A stretch of 64,000 nt of DNA from Nonomuraea rubra (GTDB lineage: Bacteria > Actinomycetota > Actinomycetes > Streptosporangiales > Streptosporangiaceae). Below the pieces are notes generated by a model that saw nothing but the letters and a program-made list of their open reading frames with translations, made no database searches and was not told where the DNA came from. Shown in pieces: positions 7,334-15,629 of the stretch. The stretch is taken from positions 1,409,001-1,473,000 of the forward strand of contig NZ_JACHMI010000001.1 in the NCBI RefSeq assembly GCF_014207985.1, written 5' to 3'. Every line of letters begins with the position of its first letter. The stretch's first letter is position 1. Made by a program: the position numbers and the translations under genes.

Positions 7334-8431
7334 ATGACCATCGCTCAGAAGCTCAGCTTCGACGTGCAGCTATCCGACCACGCTCGCACCGCAGCCGAGC
7401 GGGAGCAGGTACTGGCGAACCCGGGATTCGGGCAGACGTTCACCGATCACATGATCTCGATCGACTACACCGAGGGCGAGGGCTGGCACGACGCCAGGCT
7501 CATGCCGTACGGTCCGCTCTCGCTCGACCCCGCCACCTCGGTCTTCCACTACGCGCAGGAGCTGTTCGAGGGCCTGAAGGCCTACCGGCAGATCGGCGGC
7601 TCGATCGTCACCTTCCGCCCGTACGCCAACGCCGGCCGCTTCAACCGCTCGGCCGCGCGCATGGCCATGCCCGAGCTGCCGGAGGAGACGTTCGTCGAGT
7701 CGCTGGAGCTGCTCGTCCAGACCGACAAGGAGTGGGTGCCCACCACCGAGGGCCACAGCCTTTACCTGCGCCCCTTCATGATCGCCACCCAGGCGGGGCT
7801 CGGGGTCAACTACCCGTCGAAGACCTACAAGTACATGGTCATCGCCTCGCCGGCGGCCTCCTACTTCACCGGCGGCATCAAGCCCGTCTCCGTCTGGCTG
7901 TCCACCGAGTACACGCGCGCGGCCCCCGGCGGCACCGGCTTCGCCAAGTGCGGCGGCAACTACGCCGCCGCGTTCGTGGCGCAGCGGCAGGCGGTGGAGA
8001 ACGGCTGCGACCAGGTCGTCTGGCTGGACGCGCAGGAGCACCGGTACGTCGAGGAGATGGGCGGGATGAACCTGTTCTTCGTTTTCGGCGACAAGCTCGT
8101 CACCCCCGCCCTCACCGGCACCCTGCTGCCCGGCATCACCCGGGAGTCGATCCTGGAGCTGGCCGGCGACCTGGGGCTGGAGACCGAGGAGCGGCTCATC
8201 ACGGTGGACGAGTGGCAGGAGGCGAGCGCGTCCGGCGACCTCACCGAGGTGTTCGCGTGCGGCACCGCGGCCGTGGTCACGCCGGTCGGCACCGTCAAGG
8301 GCGCCGACCGCTCGTGGACCGTGGCCGACGGCACGCCGGGCCCGGTGACGATGCGGGTGCGCGAGGAGCTCGTCGGCATCCAGTACGGCGCCCGCCCCGA
8401 CACCCACAACTGGATCCACAAGATCGGCTGA
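7334..8431 (+). CDS. ilvE: Branched-chain amino acid aminotransferase
   Basis: IlvE moves an amino group between glutamate and the 2-keto acids of Leu, Ile and Val, using pyridoxal phosphate. The 365-residue protein is the actinobacterial fold-type IV form. It has [13 protein letters not shown] near the N-terminus, [11 protein letters not shown], the PLP-lysine region [25 protein letters not shown], and the phosphate-binding [17 protein letters not shown] precedes the ATG. It is a single-gene unit with a terminator on each side and a candidate NdgR operator in front. Confidence 0.96.
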   Translation: MTIAQKLSFDVQLSDHARTAAEREQVLANPGFGQTFTDHMISIDYTEGEGWHDARLMPYGPLSLDPATSVFHYAQELFEGLKAYRQIGGSIVTFRPYANAGRFNRSAARMAMPELPEETFVESLELLVQTDKEWVPTTEGHSLYLRPFMIATQAGLGVNYPSKTYKYMVIASPAASYFTGGIKPVSVWLSTEYTRAAPGGTGFAKCGGNYAAAFVAQRQAVENGCDQVVWLDAQEHRYVEEMGGMNLFFVFGDKLVTPALTGTLLPGITRESILELAGDLGLETEERLITVDEWQEASASGDLTEVFACGTAAVVTPVGTVKGADRSWTVADGTPGPVTMRVREELVGIQYGARPDTHNWIHKIG

Positions 8432-8437
8432 ACCCGT

Positions 8438-8471
8438 TGGTGGTGAGCGCTCCGGGGAGGGCTCACCACCA
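8438..8471. terminator. Hairpin between convergent ilvE and Uma2-family gene
   Basis: TGGTGGTGAGC at 8438–8448 pairs with GCTCACCACCA at 8461–8471 around a 12-base loop. It overlaps the last codons of the convergent Uma2-family gene and can serve both strands. There is no marked T-run. Confidence 0.65.
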
Positions 8472-9002
8472 TTCCCCGGTATTCAGCGACAATTCCCACG
8501 GCGCCGGCAGGAACAGCGGCCCGTCGAGCGCCGCGACCGTTTCCCGGCCGTACGCGCGGCCCTCCGGCTCGCTGAAGAGCCGCACCGTCCGCTGTGCCGG
8601 ATCCACCAGCAGATAAAGCGGCACCCCGGCCGGCGAGTAACTGCGCGGCTTGACGTAGTGGTCGTCGTAGGAACTGCCCGAAGAAACGATGTCGACGAGC
8701 AGCAGCGTCGAATCCCCGTGCACCGCGTAATCCTTGTGAAACCGCGGCGCGCGCGGCACCACCGTCAGGTCGGGCACGTACCGATCGGCCTGACGGCCCA
8801 GGTAGACGGTGATGTTCGGCCAGATCTGCCAGCCCCGCTCGACCGCCGGGGCGAGCAGCCCGCGCAGCACCCGGAAAAGGCAGGTGTTGTGCTGCCAGGT
8901 GCCCGCCTCGTTCACCACGATCCGGCCGCTCATCGTTTCCACCCGATATTCGGGGTGCAATTCACGCACGGTACGGAATCGCTCTTCGAGGGGCGCGGCC
9001 AT
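8463..9002 (-). CDS. Uma2-family (DUF820) restriction-endonuclease-fold protein
   Basis: This 179-residue protein matches the Uma2 family: YRVETMSGRIVVNEAG near the N-terminus, RYVPDLTVV with the PD residues of a PD-(D/E)XK-like nuclease core, LLVDIVSSGSSYDDHYVKPRSYSPAGVPLYLLVDP downstream, and the usual RTVRLFSEPEG end. These genes are numerous in actinobacteria and cyanobacteria, and their biological role is largely unknown; many may be mobile or selfish. The start at 9002 has AAGGA eight bases upstream. It is transcribed alone. Confidence 0.85.
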   Translation of the reverse strand: MAAPLEERFRTVRELHPEYRVETMSGRIVVNEAGTWQHNTCLFRVLRGLLAPAVERGWQIWPNITVYLGRQADRYVPDLTVVPRAPRFHKDYAVHGDSTLLLVDIVSSGSSYDDHYVKPRSYSPAGVPLYLLVDPAQRTVRLFSEPEGRAYGRETVAALDGPLFLPAPWELSLNTGEWW

Positions 9003-9076
9003 GCACTCCGTCCTTTCTGGCGGCGGAGTGACCGAGCGTATGCCGGAACGGGGGTGTGAATACAGGGCGTGCGGCG

Positions 9077-9721
9077 CTAGTTCTTTCTGACGAGCATCAT
9101 CCCGTCGGCCACGGGCAGGGTCACGACGGTCACCCGGGGATCCTCCATCACCAGGTCGTTGAACTGCCGCATCGCCACGGTCACCGGCTCGTCGTGCGCG
9201 GGATCGGCCACCCAGCCCCGGCGCAGCGTGTTGTCCACCAGGATCAGCCCGCCCGGCCGCAGCCGGTCCATCAGCAGCTCGTAGTAGACCGGGTAGTTGT
9301 GCTTGTCGGCGTCCAGGAAGGCCAGGTCGATCTGCTCGTCGAAGGTGGCGAGGGTGTCGGCGGCCGGCCCGATGGTGAGCGTCACGCTGTGGTCCAGGCC
9401 CGCCTCGTGCCAGTAGCGGCGGGCGATCGCCGTCCACTTCTCGCTCACGTCGAAGCAGTGCAACGTGCCGCCGGACAGCCCGCGCGCGATGCAGATGGAC
9501 GAATATCCGGTGAACGTTCCCACCTCCACGGCCACCCGCGGCGCCATCAGCTGCGTGATCATCGTCAGCAGCCGGCCCTGGTCGAACGAGATCTGCATGG
9601 CCGCGTCCTCGCCCGCGACCTCGGCGGTCTCCCGCTCCAGGGCCGCGAGCAGGGCGTCGGGCGCGGTGGTGTGCTCGGATACGTACCGCGCGACGGCGGC
9701 GTCGAGGAGGTATGCCTTCAT
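9077..9721 (-). CDS. O-methyltransferase, caffeoyl-CoA/COMT-like
   Basis: The 214-residue protein is a cation-dependent small O-methyltransferase (Methyltransf_3 family). SAM-binding motif I is VEVGTFTGYSSICIARGL. The metal and SAM residues appear in DLAFLDADKHNYPVYYELL and GGLILVDNTLRRG. MQISFDQGRLLTMITQLM is the typical helix before motif I. The natural substrate is not evident. It lies alone between the Uma2-family gene and the divergent DsbA-like gene, with only 59 bases to the latter. Confidence 0.88.
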   Translation of the reverse strand: MKAYLLDAAVARYVSEHTTAPDALLAALERETAEVAGEDAAMQISFDQGRLLTMITQLMAPRVAVEVGTFTGYSSICIARGLSGGTLHCFDVSEKWTAIARRYWHEAGLDHSVTLTIGPAADTLATFDEQIDLAFLDADKHNYPVYYELLMDRLRPGGLILVDNTLRRGWVADPAHDEPVTVAMRQFNDLVMEDPRVTVVTLPVADGMMLVRKN

Positions 9722-9780
9722 GCGGCCATTGTTTCCGTTTCAGGTAGGGTCTGCGCGATCAATGAGGTGAGAGTGGGCTG

Positions 9781-10428
9781 ATGAAGAAGCGGTTGGTGGC
9801 GGTCGCGCTGGCGTGCGTGGCGATCGCCGTACTCGGGGTGCTGGCGTTCACCCAGGCGGGCGCGTCGTCGTCCGGCGAGGTGACCCTCACCCGGCAGGCG
9901 GACGGCTCGATGGTCCTGGCCGACCTGGGGGGCGACGCTCCCGTGCTGGACGTGTACGAGGACTTCGACTGTCCCGTCTGCAAGGACATGCACTCCAAGG
10001 TGGACGCCACGATCAGGAAACTCGCGCAGGAGGGCAAGGTCAAGGTCGTCTTCCACACCGTGACGATCTTCGGGGACGAGCCCATGCGCTCCAACTCCAT
10101 CCGTGCCGCCGCGGCCGCCCGCTGCGTGCCGGCGGCGAACTGGCTGGCGTTCAGGGACGAGGTGTACGCCATGCAGCCCGCGCCGCACGGCACGGCCTCC
10201 GGGTTCACCGTCGAGGAGCTGGCCGGGGCCGCGCGCAAGGCGGGCGCGGCGGTCGACTCGTGCGTCACGTCGCAGACGTACGCCGAGGCGCACCTGGCGG
10301 AGACGGCCAAGATCCCGCTGCAGGGCACCCCGACCGTGGTGCTCGACGGGCAACTGCTGGGCAACGAGGCGTTCGACCCGGCCGCGCTGGAGCGCCTCAT
10401 CACCGGAGGTGTCGGCGTGCAGGTGTGA
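9781..10428 (+). CDS. Membrane-anchored DsbA-like thioredoxin
   Basis: This is a 215-residue extracytoplasmic thiol-disulfide protein. A hydrophobic N-terminal segment (residues 5–25) serves as a signal anchor. The active site is Cys64-Pro-Val-Cys67 in EDFDCPVCKDMH, typical of DsbA-like family members, and the cis-Pro loop is GTPTVVLDG near residue 187. Cys residues at about 117 and 241-equivalent positions in the helical insertion could be accessory. It probably helps form or repair disulfides in exported proteins, such as the four-Cys inhibitor at 4.7 kb, though that link is only proximity. Confidence 0.87.
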   Translation: MKKRLVAVALACVAIAVLGVLAFTQAGASSSGEVTLTRQADGSMVLADLGGDAPVLDVYEDFDCPVCKDMHSKVDATIRKLAQEGKVKVVFHTVTIFGDEPMRSNSIRAAAAARCVPAANWLAFRDEVYAMQPAPHGTASGFTVEELAGAARKAGAAVDSCVTSQTYAEAHLAETAKIPLQGTPTVVLDGQLLGNEAFDPAALERLITGGVGVQV

Positions 10429-10437
10429 GCTGCGGTG

Positions 10438-10453
10438 TCCCAGGTGGTGAGAC
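10438..10453 (-). promoter_or_regulatory. Putative NdgR-type operator (site 3, cimA leader)
   Basis: On the minus strand GTCTCACCACCTGGGA matches the leuC site at 11 of 16 positions and keeps TCTC-N7-GGGA. It ends 45 bases before the start codon of the cimA leader peptide. The corresponding distance at the orphan leader is 43 bases. It is the weakest of the four sites. Confidence 0.35.
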
Positions 10454-10497
10454 CGGTGTGCCGAATGGTGAATGCGTATGGCAGACTGGGCGGCACC

Positions 10498-10539
10498 ATG
10501 TTCTACGGTCTGCTCATTATCGGCAGGCGCGCTGGCTGA
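10498..10539 (+). CDS. cimA leader peptide
   Basis: A 13-residue ORF, MFYGLLIIGRRAG, has four consecutive Leu/Ile codons (CTG CTC ATT ATC) followed by GRRAG, close in layout to the actinobacterial ilvB leader peptide. It lies 96 bases upstream of cimA. The final codons lie inside the 5' arm of a perfect stem, and an intrinsic terminator follows. This is the arrangement by which a ribosome stalled for charged Leu or Ile tRNA permits read-through into the biosynthetic gene. Confidence 0.85.
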   Translation: MFYGLLIIGRRAG

Positions 10540-10595
10540 CGCAGGGACACCGCCAGCGCGCAGACCTCTCACGTCCGTGAGGGGTCTTTTTGTTT
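10527..10595 (+). promoter_or_regulatory. cimA transcription attenuator
   Basis: GCGCGCTGGC at 10527–10536, the last leader codons, pairs perfectly with GCCAGCGCGC at 10552–10561. Immediately after, AGACCTCTCACG at 10562–10573 pairs with CGTGAGGGGTCT at 10576–10587 (12 bp, one G·T), followed by TTTTTGTTTT. The second hairpin is a textbook intrinsic terminator placed before the cimA ribosome site. Ribosome position on the leader should decide which structures form. Confidence 0.85.
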
Positions 10596-10634
10596 TCCCG
10601 AACGCATCCGGACTTCCGCAGAGAAGAGAGACTC

Positions 10635-12212
10635 ATGGCCGACGACCGCTTCCACGTCTACGACACGACGCTGCGTGACGGCGCACAACAGGAGGGGCTC
10701 AACCTCACCGTCGCCGACAAGCTCGCCGTCGCGCGGCACCTGGACGGTCTGGGCGTCGGTTTCATCGAAGGGGGCTGGCCGGGCGCCAACCCCAAGGACA
10801 CAGAGTTCTTCAGGCGCGCTCGAACAGAGCTCGACCTGAAGCACGCGCGACTAGCCGCGTTCGGCGCGACCCGCCGGGCCGGTGTGCAGGCCGCCGACGA
10901 CCCACTGGTGGCCGCCTTGCGCGAATCCGGCGCGCCGGTCGTGACCCTTGTCGCCAAGAGTCACGACCGGCACGTGGAGCTGGCCCTCCGCACGACTCTC
11001 CAGGAGAACCTCGCGATGATCCGCGACACGGTCTCTCATCTTCGTGCGGAGGGACAGCGAGTCTTCCTCGACGCCGAGCACTTCTTCGACGGCTACAAGT
11101 CCAACCCAGCCTACGCGCTGGAGGTCGTCAGGACCGCCGCCGAGGCCGGGGCCGACGTCATCGCCCTGTGCGACACCAACGGCGGCATGCTGCCCGACGA
11201 GCTCGCCGAGATCGTCCAGGACGCCGTACGCACCAGCGCCCGCGTCGGCATCCACTGCCACGACGACACCGGCTGCGCCGTGGCCAACACCCTGGCGGCC
11301 GTCAAGGCCGGCGCCACCCACGTCCAGGGCTGCGCCAACGGCTACGGCGAGCGCTCCGGCAACGCCAACCTCTTCACCGTCGTGGCCAACCTCCAGCTCA
11401 AGCGCGGCTACGACCTCGTGCCCCAGGAGTCGCTGGCCGAGATGACCCGCATCGCCCACGCGATCACCGAGGTCACCAACGTCACCCCCAACTCCCACGC
11501 GCCCTACGTCGGCATGTCCGCCTTCGCGCACAAGGCCGGGCTGCACGCCAGCGCCATCAAGGTCGACCCCAACCTCTACCAGCACATCGACCCCGCCCAG
11601 GTGGGCAACGACATGCGCATGCTCGTCTCCGACATGGCGGGCCGCGCGTCGGTGGAGCTCAAGGGCCGCGAGCTCGGCTACGAGCTGACCCCCGAGCACA
11701 CCAAGTCGCTGGTCGAGCGGGTCAAGGACCTGGAGTCCAGGGGCTTCACCTTCGAGGCCGCCGACGCCTCGTTCGAGCTGCTGCTGCGCGACACCGTGCA
11801 CGGGGAGCGCAGGCGCCACTTCGAGGTCGAGTCCTGGCGCGTGATCGTCGAGCGCACCAAGGGCGGCGAGCTGGTCAGCGAGGCCACGGTCAAGCTGCAC
11901 GCCAAGGGCGAGCGCATCGTGGCCACCGGCGAGGGCAACGGCCCGGTCAACGCCCTCGACAAGGCCGTCCGCCAGGCGCTGGAGAAGCTCTACCCCGAGC
12001 TGGCCAAGCTGGAGCTGGTCGACTACAAGGTCCGCATCCTCGAAGGCACCCACGGCACCGGAGCCATCACCCGGGTGCTCATCACCTCCAGCGACGACAC
12101 GGCCGAGTGGGCCACGGTCGGGGTGGCCGAGAACATCATCGACGCCTCCTGGCAGGCGCTGGAGCAGGCGGTCACGTACGGCCTGCTCCGCGCGGGCCGC
12201 GACTGCAACTAG
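10635..12212 (+). CDS. cimA: Citramalate synthase
   Basis: CimA condenses pyruvate and acetyl-CoA to (R)-citramalate, the threonine-independent entry to isoleucine. The 525-residue protein belongs to the HMGL-like/isopropylmalate synthase family. It has YDTTLRDGAQQEGLNLT at the N-terminus, GVGFIEGGWPGANPKDTEFF (typical of CimA rather than LeuA), metal-binding HCHDDTGCAVANTLA and GCANGYGERSGNANL, and a C-terminal allosteric domain. Products feed LeuC, LeuD and LeuB, which are all in this window. The start at 10635 has a GAAGAGAG purine stretch upstream. Confidence 0.95.
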   Translation: MADDRFHVYDTTLRDGAQQEGLNLTVADKLAVARHLDGLGVGFIEGGWPGANPKDTEFFRRARTELDLKHARLAAFGATRRAGVQAADDPLVAALRESGAPVVTLVAKSHDRHVELALRTTLQENLAMIRDTVSHLRAEGQRVFLDAEHFFDGYKSNPAYALEVVRTAAEAGADVIALCDTNGGMLPDELAEIVQDAVRTSARVGIHCHDDTGCAVANTLAAVKAGATHVQGCANGYGERSGNANLFTVVANLQLKRGYDLVPQESLAEMTRIAHAITEVTNVTPNSHAPYVGMSAFAHKAGLHASAIKVDPNLYQHIDPAQVGNDMRMLVSDMAGRASVELKGRELGYELTPEHTKSLVERVKDLESRGFTFEAADASFELLLRDTVHGERRRHFEVESWRVIVERTKGGELVSEATVKLHAKGERIVATGEGNGPVNALDKAVRQALEKLYPELAKLELVDYKVRILEGTHGTGAITRVLITSSDDTAEWATVGVAENIIDASWQALEQAVTYGLLRAGRDCN

Positions 12213-12227
12213 CCCGGACCAGCCGGC

Positions 12228-13859
12228 TCAGATCAGCCCGGCGGAGAAGGACACGCCGTCCACGGTGACCTTCCCGCCGGAGCACGACACCTCGGGCGAG
12301 TCCGTCCCCGGCACGATCACCGTCAGCAGCGACGTCGCCGCCGGGGACACCACCACGTTCGTGGCCTGCTTCGACAGGTACGTGGGGGAGACCCAGCCCA
12401 GCTTGCCGCCCCGCTCCACCTTCTGCCCGCCGATCCTGTCGCACGACGAGAACTGCAGCAGGGTGACCTTGAACTTGCCGTCGCCCAGCACGACCTTGCC
12501 GCCTCCGCTGGAGACGACCTTGAGCGACGGCGCGAACCGCCAGATGTTCCTGACCTTCTTGCCGCCCGACGCCTTGTCCAGCACCGCCATCACGTCGTCA
12601 CCGTGGTTGACCAGCACCGACCTGGTACGGCTGACCCCGTACGCCTTGTCGGTCACCTTGAACGCCTGCCGGCCCTTGCCGTACTCGGTCTCGACGAGCT
12701 TGCTGGCCGTCCTCGGCCGGAACTTCGCCCCCACCACGGTCGGTACGTTGTGCGCCTCGGGCGAGAGCGTCCAGTAGCGGTAGGAGCTCTTCTCGTAGGA
12801 GTGGAACCCGCCGTCCACCAGGATGTCGCGGCCCTCGGCGTAGTACGTCACGCCCAGGTGGTCCTCGTGGCCGTGGAACTTCATGCCGGGCCCGAACCTG
12901 ATCGAGTAGTACGCCGACTCCGGCTTGCCCCAGGCGGTGCGGCCGAAGACGTAGCCGGCCCGGTACGCCTTGACCTCCTCCTTCGGCGTGCCCGTCTCCA
13001 TCTTGGGCTCGGTCTCGGCGCTGCCGTCGCCGATGGGCACCATGTAGCCGTTGGGCATGGTCGAGTGGGCGATGAAGGTCTTCAGCGCCTCGGCCCGCTC
13101 GGAGATCGCGCCGGGCACCTTGCGGTCGCACGCCTTCATGTTCGTCATGGCGACCTGGAGGCGGCCGTACACGTAGACCGCGTACCTCGGCGCCTGCTCC
13201 ATGAGCGCGCCCTGGGAGTCCACGTCCAGCTTCACCGTGCTCGTCAGGCGGCTGGAGGCCAGGTTCGCCCAGTCCTTGCGGCCGTACCTGCAGCCGATGC
13301 CCATGAGCGCGATGTCCTGGTCGATGCCGTGGTTGTGGCCCTTCTTGTACAGGCTCGGGTTCGACAGCAGCTTGGCGTGCGCGGCCAGGCTGTCCTTCAG
13401 CCAGCTCGCGTTCACGTGCCTGCTGAGGCAGAGCAGCGGCTGGGTGCGCAGCGAGACCGGGTGGTCCTTCCAGACGTACGGCTGGGTGCCCCTGGCGCCG
13501 TACTTGTTGTGCTCCACCCAGTCCTTGGTGATCTCGGTGGCGCGGTCCAGGTAGCGCTGCTCGCCGGTGTTCTCGTACTCGACGACGAGCGTGCCCATCC
13601 AGCGCAGCGACTGGAAGACGAACTCCCACGACCGGTTCTTGTACGGGCTGGCGTCCCAGTTGATGGTCTTGCCCAGCTTGTACGCGGGCAGCCCGACCAG
13701 CGAGATCTCACCTTTCATGACGTCCTCGGCCGTCGGCGTGCCGGGCAGCCAGTCGCCCTGGCACTCGGCGGTGCGCGTCACCTTGTCGGCCGCCTGCGCG
13801 GGCCCCGCGATGGCACCGGTGGCGAGCATGAGGGCAAGAGGGATCGCGAGGCGGCGCAC
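12228..13859 (-). CDS. Secreted heparinase II/III-family polysaccharide lyase
   Basis: The 543-residue protein carries a Sec signal peptide (VRRLAIPLALMLATGAIAGP, then AQA). It has an alpha-helical toroid region and a C-terminal beta-sandwich with KFHGHEDHLGVTYYAEGR around residue 330, the conserved His/Asp region of heparinase II/III proteins. LLVDGG-like text follows (ILVDGGFHSY). Family members cleave uronic-acid-containing polysaccharides by beta-elimination; the substrate here is not known. The GTG at 13859 is chosen because AAAGGA lies seven bases upstream and it opens exactly at the signal peptide. Its 3' end is convergent with cimA, 15 bases away. Confidence 0.82.
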   Translation of the reverse strand: MRRLAIPLALMLATGAIAGPAQAADKVTRTAECQGDWLPGTPTAEDVMKGEISLVGLPAYKLGKTINWDASPYKNRSWEFVFQSLRWMGTLVVEYENTGEQRYLDRATEITKDWVEHNKYGARGTQPYVWKDHPVSLRTQPLLCLSRHVNASWLKDSLAAHAKLLSNPSLYKKGHNHGIDQDIALMGIGCRYGRKDWANLASSRLTSTVKLDVDSQGALMEQAPRYAVYVYGRLQVAMTNMKACDRKVPGAISERAEALKTFIAHSTMPNGYMVPIGDGSAETEPKMETGTPKEEVKAYRAGYVFGRTAWGKPESAYYSIRFGPGMKFHGHEDHLGVTYYAEGRDILVDGGFHSYEKSSYRYWTLSPEAHNVPTVVGAKFRPRTASKLVETEYGKGRQAFKVTDKAYGVSRTRSVLVNHGDDVMAVLDKASGGKKVRNIWRFAPSLKVVSSGGGKVVLGDGKFKVTLLQFSSCDRIGGQKVERGGKLGWVSPTYLSKQATNVVVSPAATSLLTVIVPGTDSPEVSCSGGKVTVDGVSFSAGLI

Positions 13860-13960
13860 GCCGGGTTCCTTTCGGGACAAAAAGGTGAAGGCGGGACATG
13901 CTTTCGGAATCTCGATCAACTGGTCAAGTTGAGTGCCCGATTCGTTAGCCGCCCGATGAG

Positions 13961-14569
13961 ATGCTGGTGCCTGTGAGATACGACGACCTGGTGATCCCCG
14001 ACACGCCCGCCGCCCGCGGCGCGCTGGAGGTGGCAGCCCAGTACCACACGCCTTCGCTGCTCAACCACTCGCTGCGCGCCTACCTGTGGGCCGCCGCCTA
14101 CGCGCAGGACAACGGCATCGCCTTCGACGCGGAGCTGCTGTACGTCTCGGCCATGCTGCACGACATCGGGCTGGCGGCCGAGTTCGACAGCCACACGGTG
14201 CCGTACGAGGAGGCCGGCGGGCACGTCGCCTGGGCCTTCTGCGCCGGGGCCGGCTGGTCGCCCGAGCGCCGCGCCCGCGCCTGCGAAGTGATCATCCGGC
14301 ACATGTGGGAGGAGGTGCCCCTGGAGGAGGACCCCGAGGGACACCTGCTGGAGCTGTCGACCGGCATGGACATCTCGGGCCGCCGCACGGACGAGATCCC
14401 CGCCGAGGTGCGGCGGGAGGTGCTGGAGCGGCACCCGCGGCTGGAGATCGCCAAGGAGTTCAGCGTCTGCATCGCCGACCAGGGCGCGCGCAAGCCGTCG
14501 AGCTTCGCGGCGCGGTTCGTGCGCAACGGCATCGTCGACCGTATCATCCGCAACCCGCTGGACGGCTGA
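13961..14569 (+). CDS. HD-domain hydrolase (cyanamide hydratase-like)
   Basis: The 202-residue protein has an HD-type metal centre: LNHSLRAYLWAAAYAQ supplies the first His, and YVSAMLHDIGLA supplies the paired His-Asp. Later His residues (HVAWAF, IIRHMW) fit the remaining ligands. It resembles the HD proteins annotated as cyanamide hydratase or phosphohydrolase, so the reaction is uncertain. An in-frame GTG at 13973 would start the protein at VRYDDLVIPDTP, which is where similarity is expected to begin. It is divergent from the heparinase gene, with about 100 bases between them. Confidence 0.78.
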   Translation: MLVPVRYDDLVIPDTPAARGALEVAAQYHTPSLLNHSLRAYLWAAAYAQDNGIAFDAELLYVSAMLHDIGLAAEFDSHTVPYEEAGGHVAWAFCAGAGWSPERRARACEVIIRHMWEEVPLEEDPEGHLLELSTGMDISGRRTDEIPAEVRREVLERHPRLEIAKEFSVCIADQGARKPSSFAARFVRNGIVDRIIRNPLDG

Positions 14570-14585
14570 CCGGTCCTGCTCCTGG

Positions 14586-14951
14586 TCAGGCCTTGGGGCC
14601 GGTGCTCTCGGCGACCTCGAACGTCCACACCTCGGACCCCGTCGCCGCGGGCCCCTGCCCGTGCCCGTGACCCTGCTCGTGACCCTGCCCGTGACCCTGC
14701 CCTCCCTGAGCTGCCGCCTGGGCGTGGCCGCGCTGGAACGCCTGGCCCTGCTGCCACTTCTGGAAGTCCTCCTCCGAGCGCCAGCGCGTGTAGACGAGGT
14801 ACCGCTCCGTGCCCTCCACCGGCCGCAGCAGCTCGAACCACTCGAACCCGTCGGCCGACTCCACCATCCCGGCGCGGTTGGAGAAGCGCCGTTCGAGCTC
14901 TTCCCGCATCTCGGCCGGCACGGTCAGCACGTTGATCTTCACGACGGACAC
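14586..14951 (-). CDS. IsdG/MhuD-like antibiotic-biosynthesis monooxygenase with His-rich insert
   Basis: This 121-residue ABM-fold protein has Asn7, Trp66 and His76 at positions matching the catalytic Asn, Trp and heme-ligand His of IsdG and MhuD heme-degrading enzymes (MhuD N7, W66, H75). ERYLVYTRWRSEEDFQKW is the family core. Residues 80–101 form a Gly/Gln/His repeat (GHGQGHEQGHGHGQG) that the classical enzymes lack, which may bind metal or heme. The final beta strand (SEVWTFEVAE) is intact, so the insert sits in a surface loop. Heme oxygenation is likely but unproven. Confidence 0.8.
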   Translation of the reverse strand: MSVVKINVLTVPAEMREELERRFSNRAGMVESADGFEWFELLRPVEGTERYLVYTRWRSEEDFQKWQQGQAFQRGHAQAAAQGGQGHGQGHEQGHGHGQGPAATGSEVWTFEVAESTGPKA

Positions 14952-14968
14952 CGGAGGAACCCCTCTCG

Positions 14969-15550
14969 TCAGCGCACGACTCGGTGCGGCGAAGGTGAGG
15001 GCTCCAGGCTAACGCGGGCCACCGCCGGCACCCGATCCCGGTCCAGCGCGTCCCGCACGTGCGGCAGCGCCACCGTCGAGAGGTGCCGGCTCAGCTCGCC
15101 CATGGGCACCGACTCGTCGGCGACCACGCGCAGCCGTACCTCGGGGCGCGGCCCCACCAGGTGCGCCGCGGCGTGGAACACGGCCGGGCTCGACTCCACG
15201 TCGGCGGCCACCGCGTGCGCCATCCCCGACTCCGACACCTCCGTGACCCCGGTCGGGCCGTCCTCGATGCGCAGCACGTGCCGCGCGTCCCTGCGCCCCT
15301 GCACCAGCAGCCACCGCAACGCCAGCACCGCCACGACCAGCGCGGCCAGCGCGATCAGCCACCAGATCCACGGGCTGGTCCGCGTGAAGAAGGTGACCAC
15401 GTTGCCGTCCACGAGCGTCGTGCGCGCGGAGGCCCAGTCCGGCGAGAACGCGCCCAGCCCCCGGGCCAGCGCCGACCCGCCCAGGAGGGTCAGCGCCAGC
15501 CCGACCAGCGCCAGCCCCCACCGGTTGCCCCGCCCCGTCTTCCTGCTCAC
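14969..15550 (-). CDS. amaP: AmaP-like membrane anchor of the Asp23 envelope-stress system
   Basis: The 193-residue protein has two transmembrane segments, about residues 11–30 and 60–85 (WIWWLIALAALVVAVLALRW), and a C-terminal Asp23-like cytoplasmic domain. This matches the alkaline shock response membrane anchor AmaP, which tethers Asp23 to the membrane in Gram-positive bacteria. It is the last gene of a six-gene operon whose other members are Asp23-like or small membrane proteins. The start is GTG and lies within a 32-bp tandem repeat. Confidence 0.72.
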   Translation of the reverse strand: MSRKTGRGNRWGLALVGLALTLLGGSALARGLGAFSPDWASARTTLVDGNVVTFFTRTSPWIWWLIALAALVVAVLALRWLLVQGRRDARHVLRIEDGPTGVTEVSESGMAHAVAADVESSPAVFHAAAHLVGPRPEVRLRVVADESVPMGELSRHLSTVALPHVRDALDRDRVPAVARVSLEPSPSPHRVVR

Positions 15551-15629
15551 CGCTGCCCCCTGACGCGCGTTCCCTCGTTCACCGCTGCCCCCTGACGTGC
15601 GTTTCCCCGCTCACCGCTGCTCCCTGACG
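15547..15629. repeat. 32-bp tandem repeat at the amaP/DUF6286 junction
   Basis: A unit containing TCACCGCTGCCCCCTGACG begins at 15547, 15579 and 15611, with a 32-bp period. The first copy holds the amaP start codon and the third holds the stop codon of the upstream gene. On the coding strand each copy supplies AGGGGGCAGCGGTGA-like sequence, so both the stop and a potential ribosome site have been duplicated. Confidence 0.85.
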
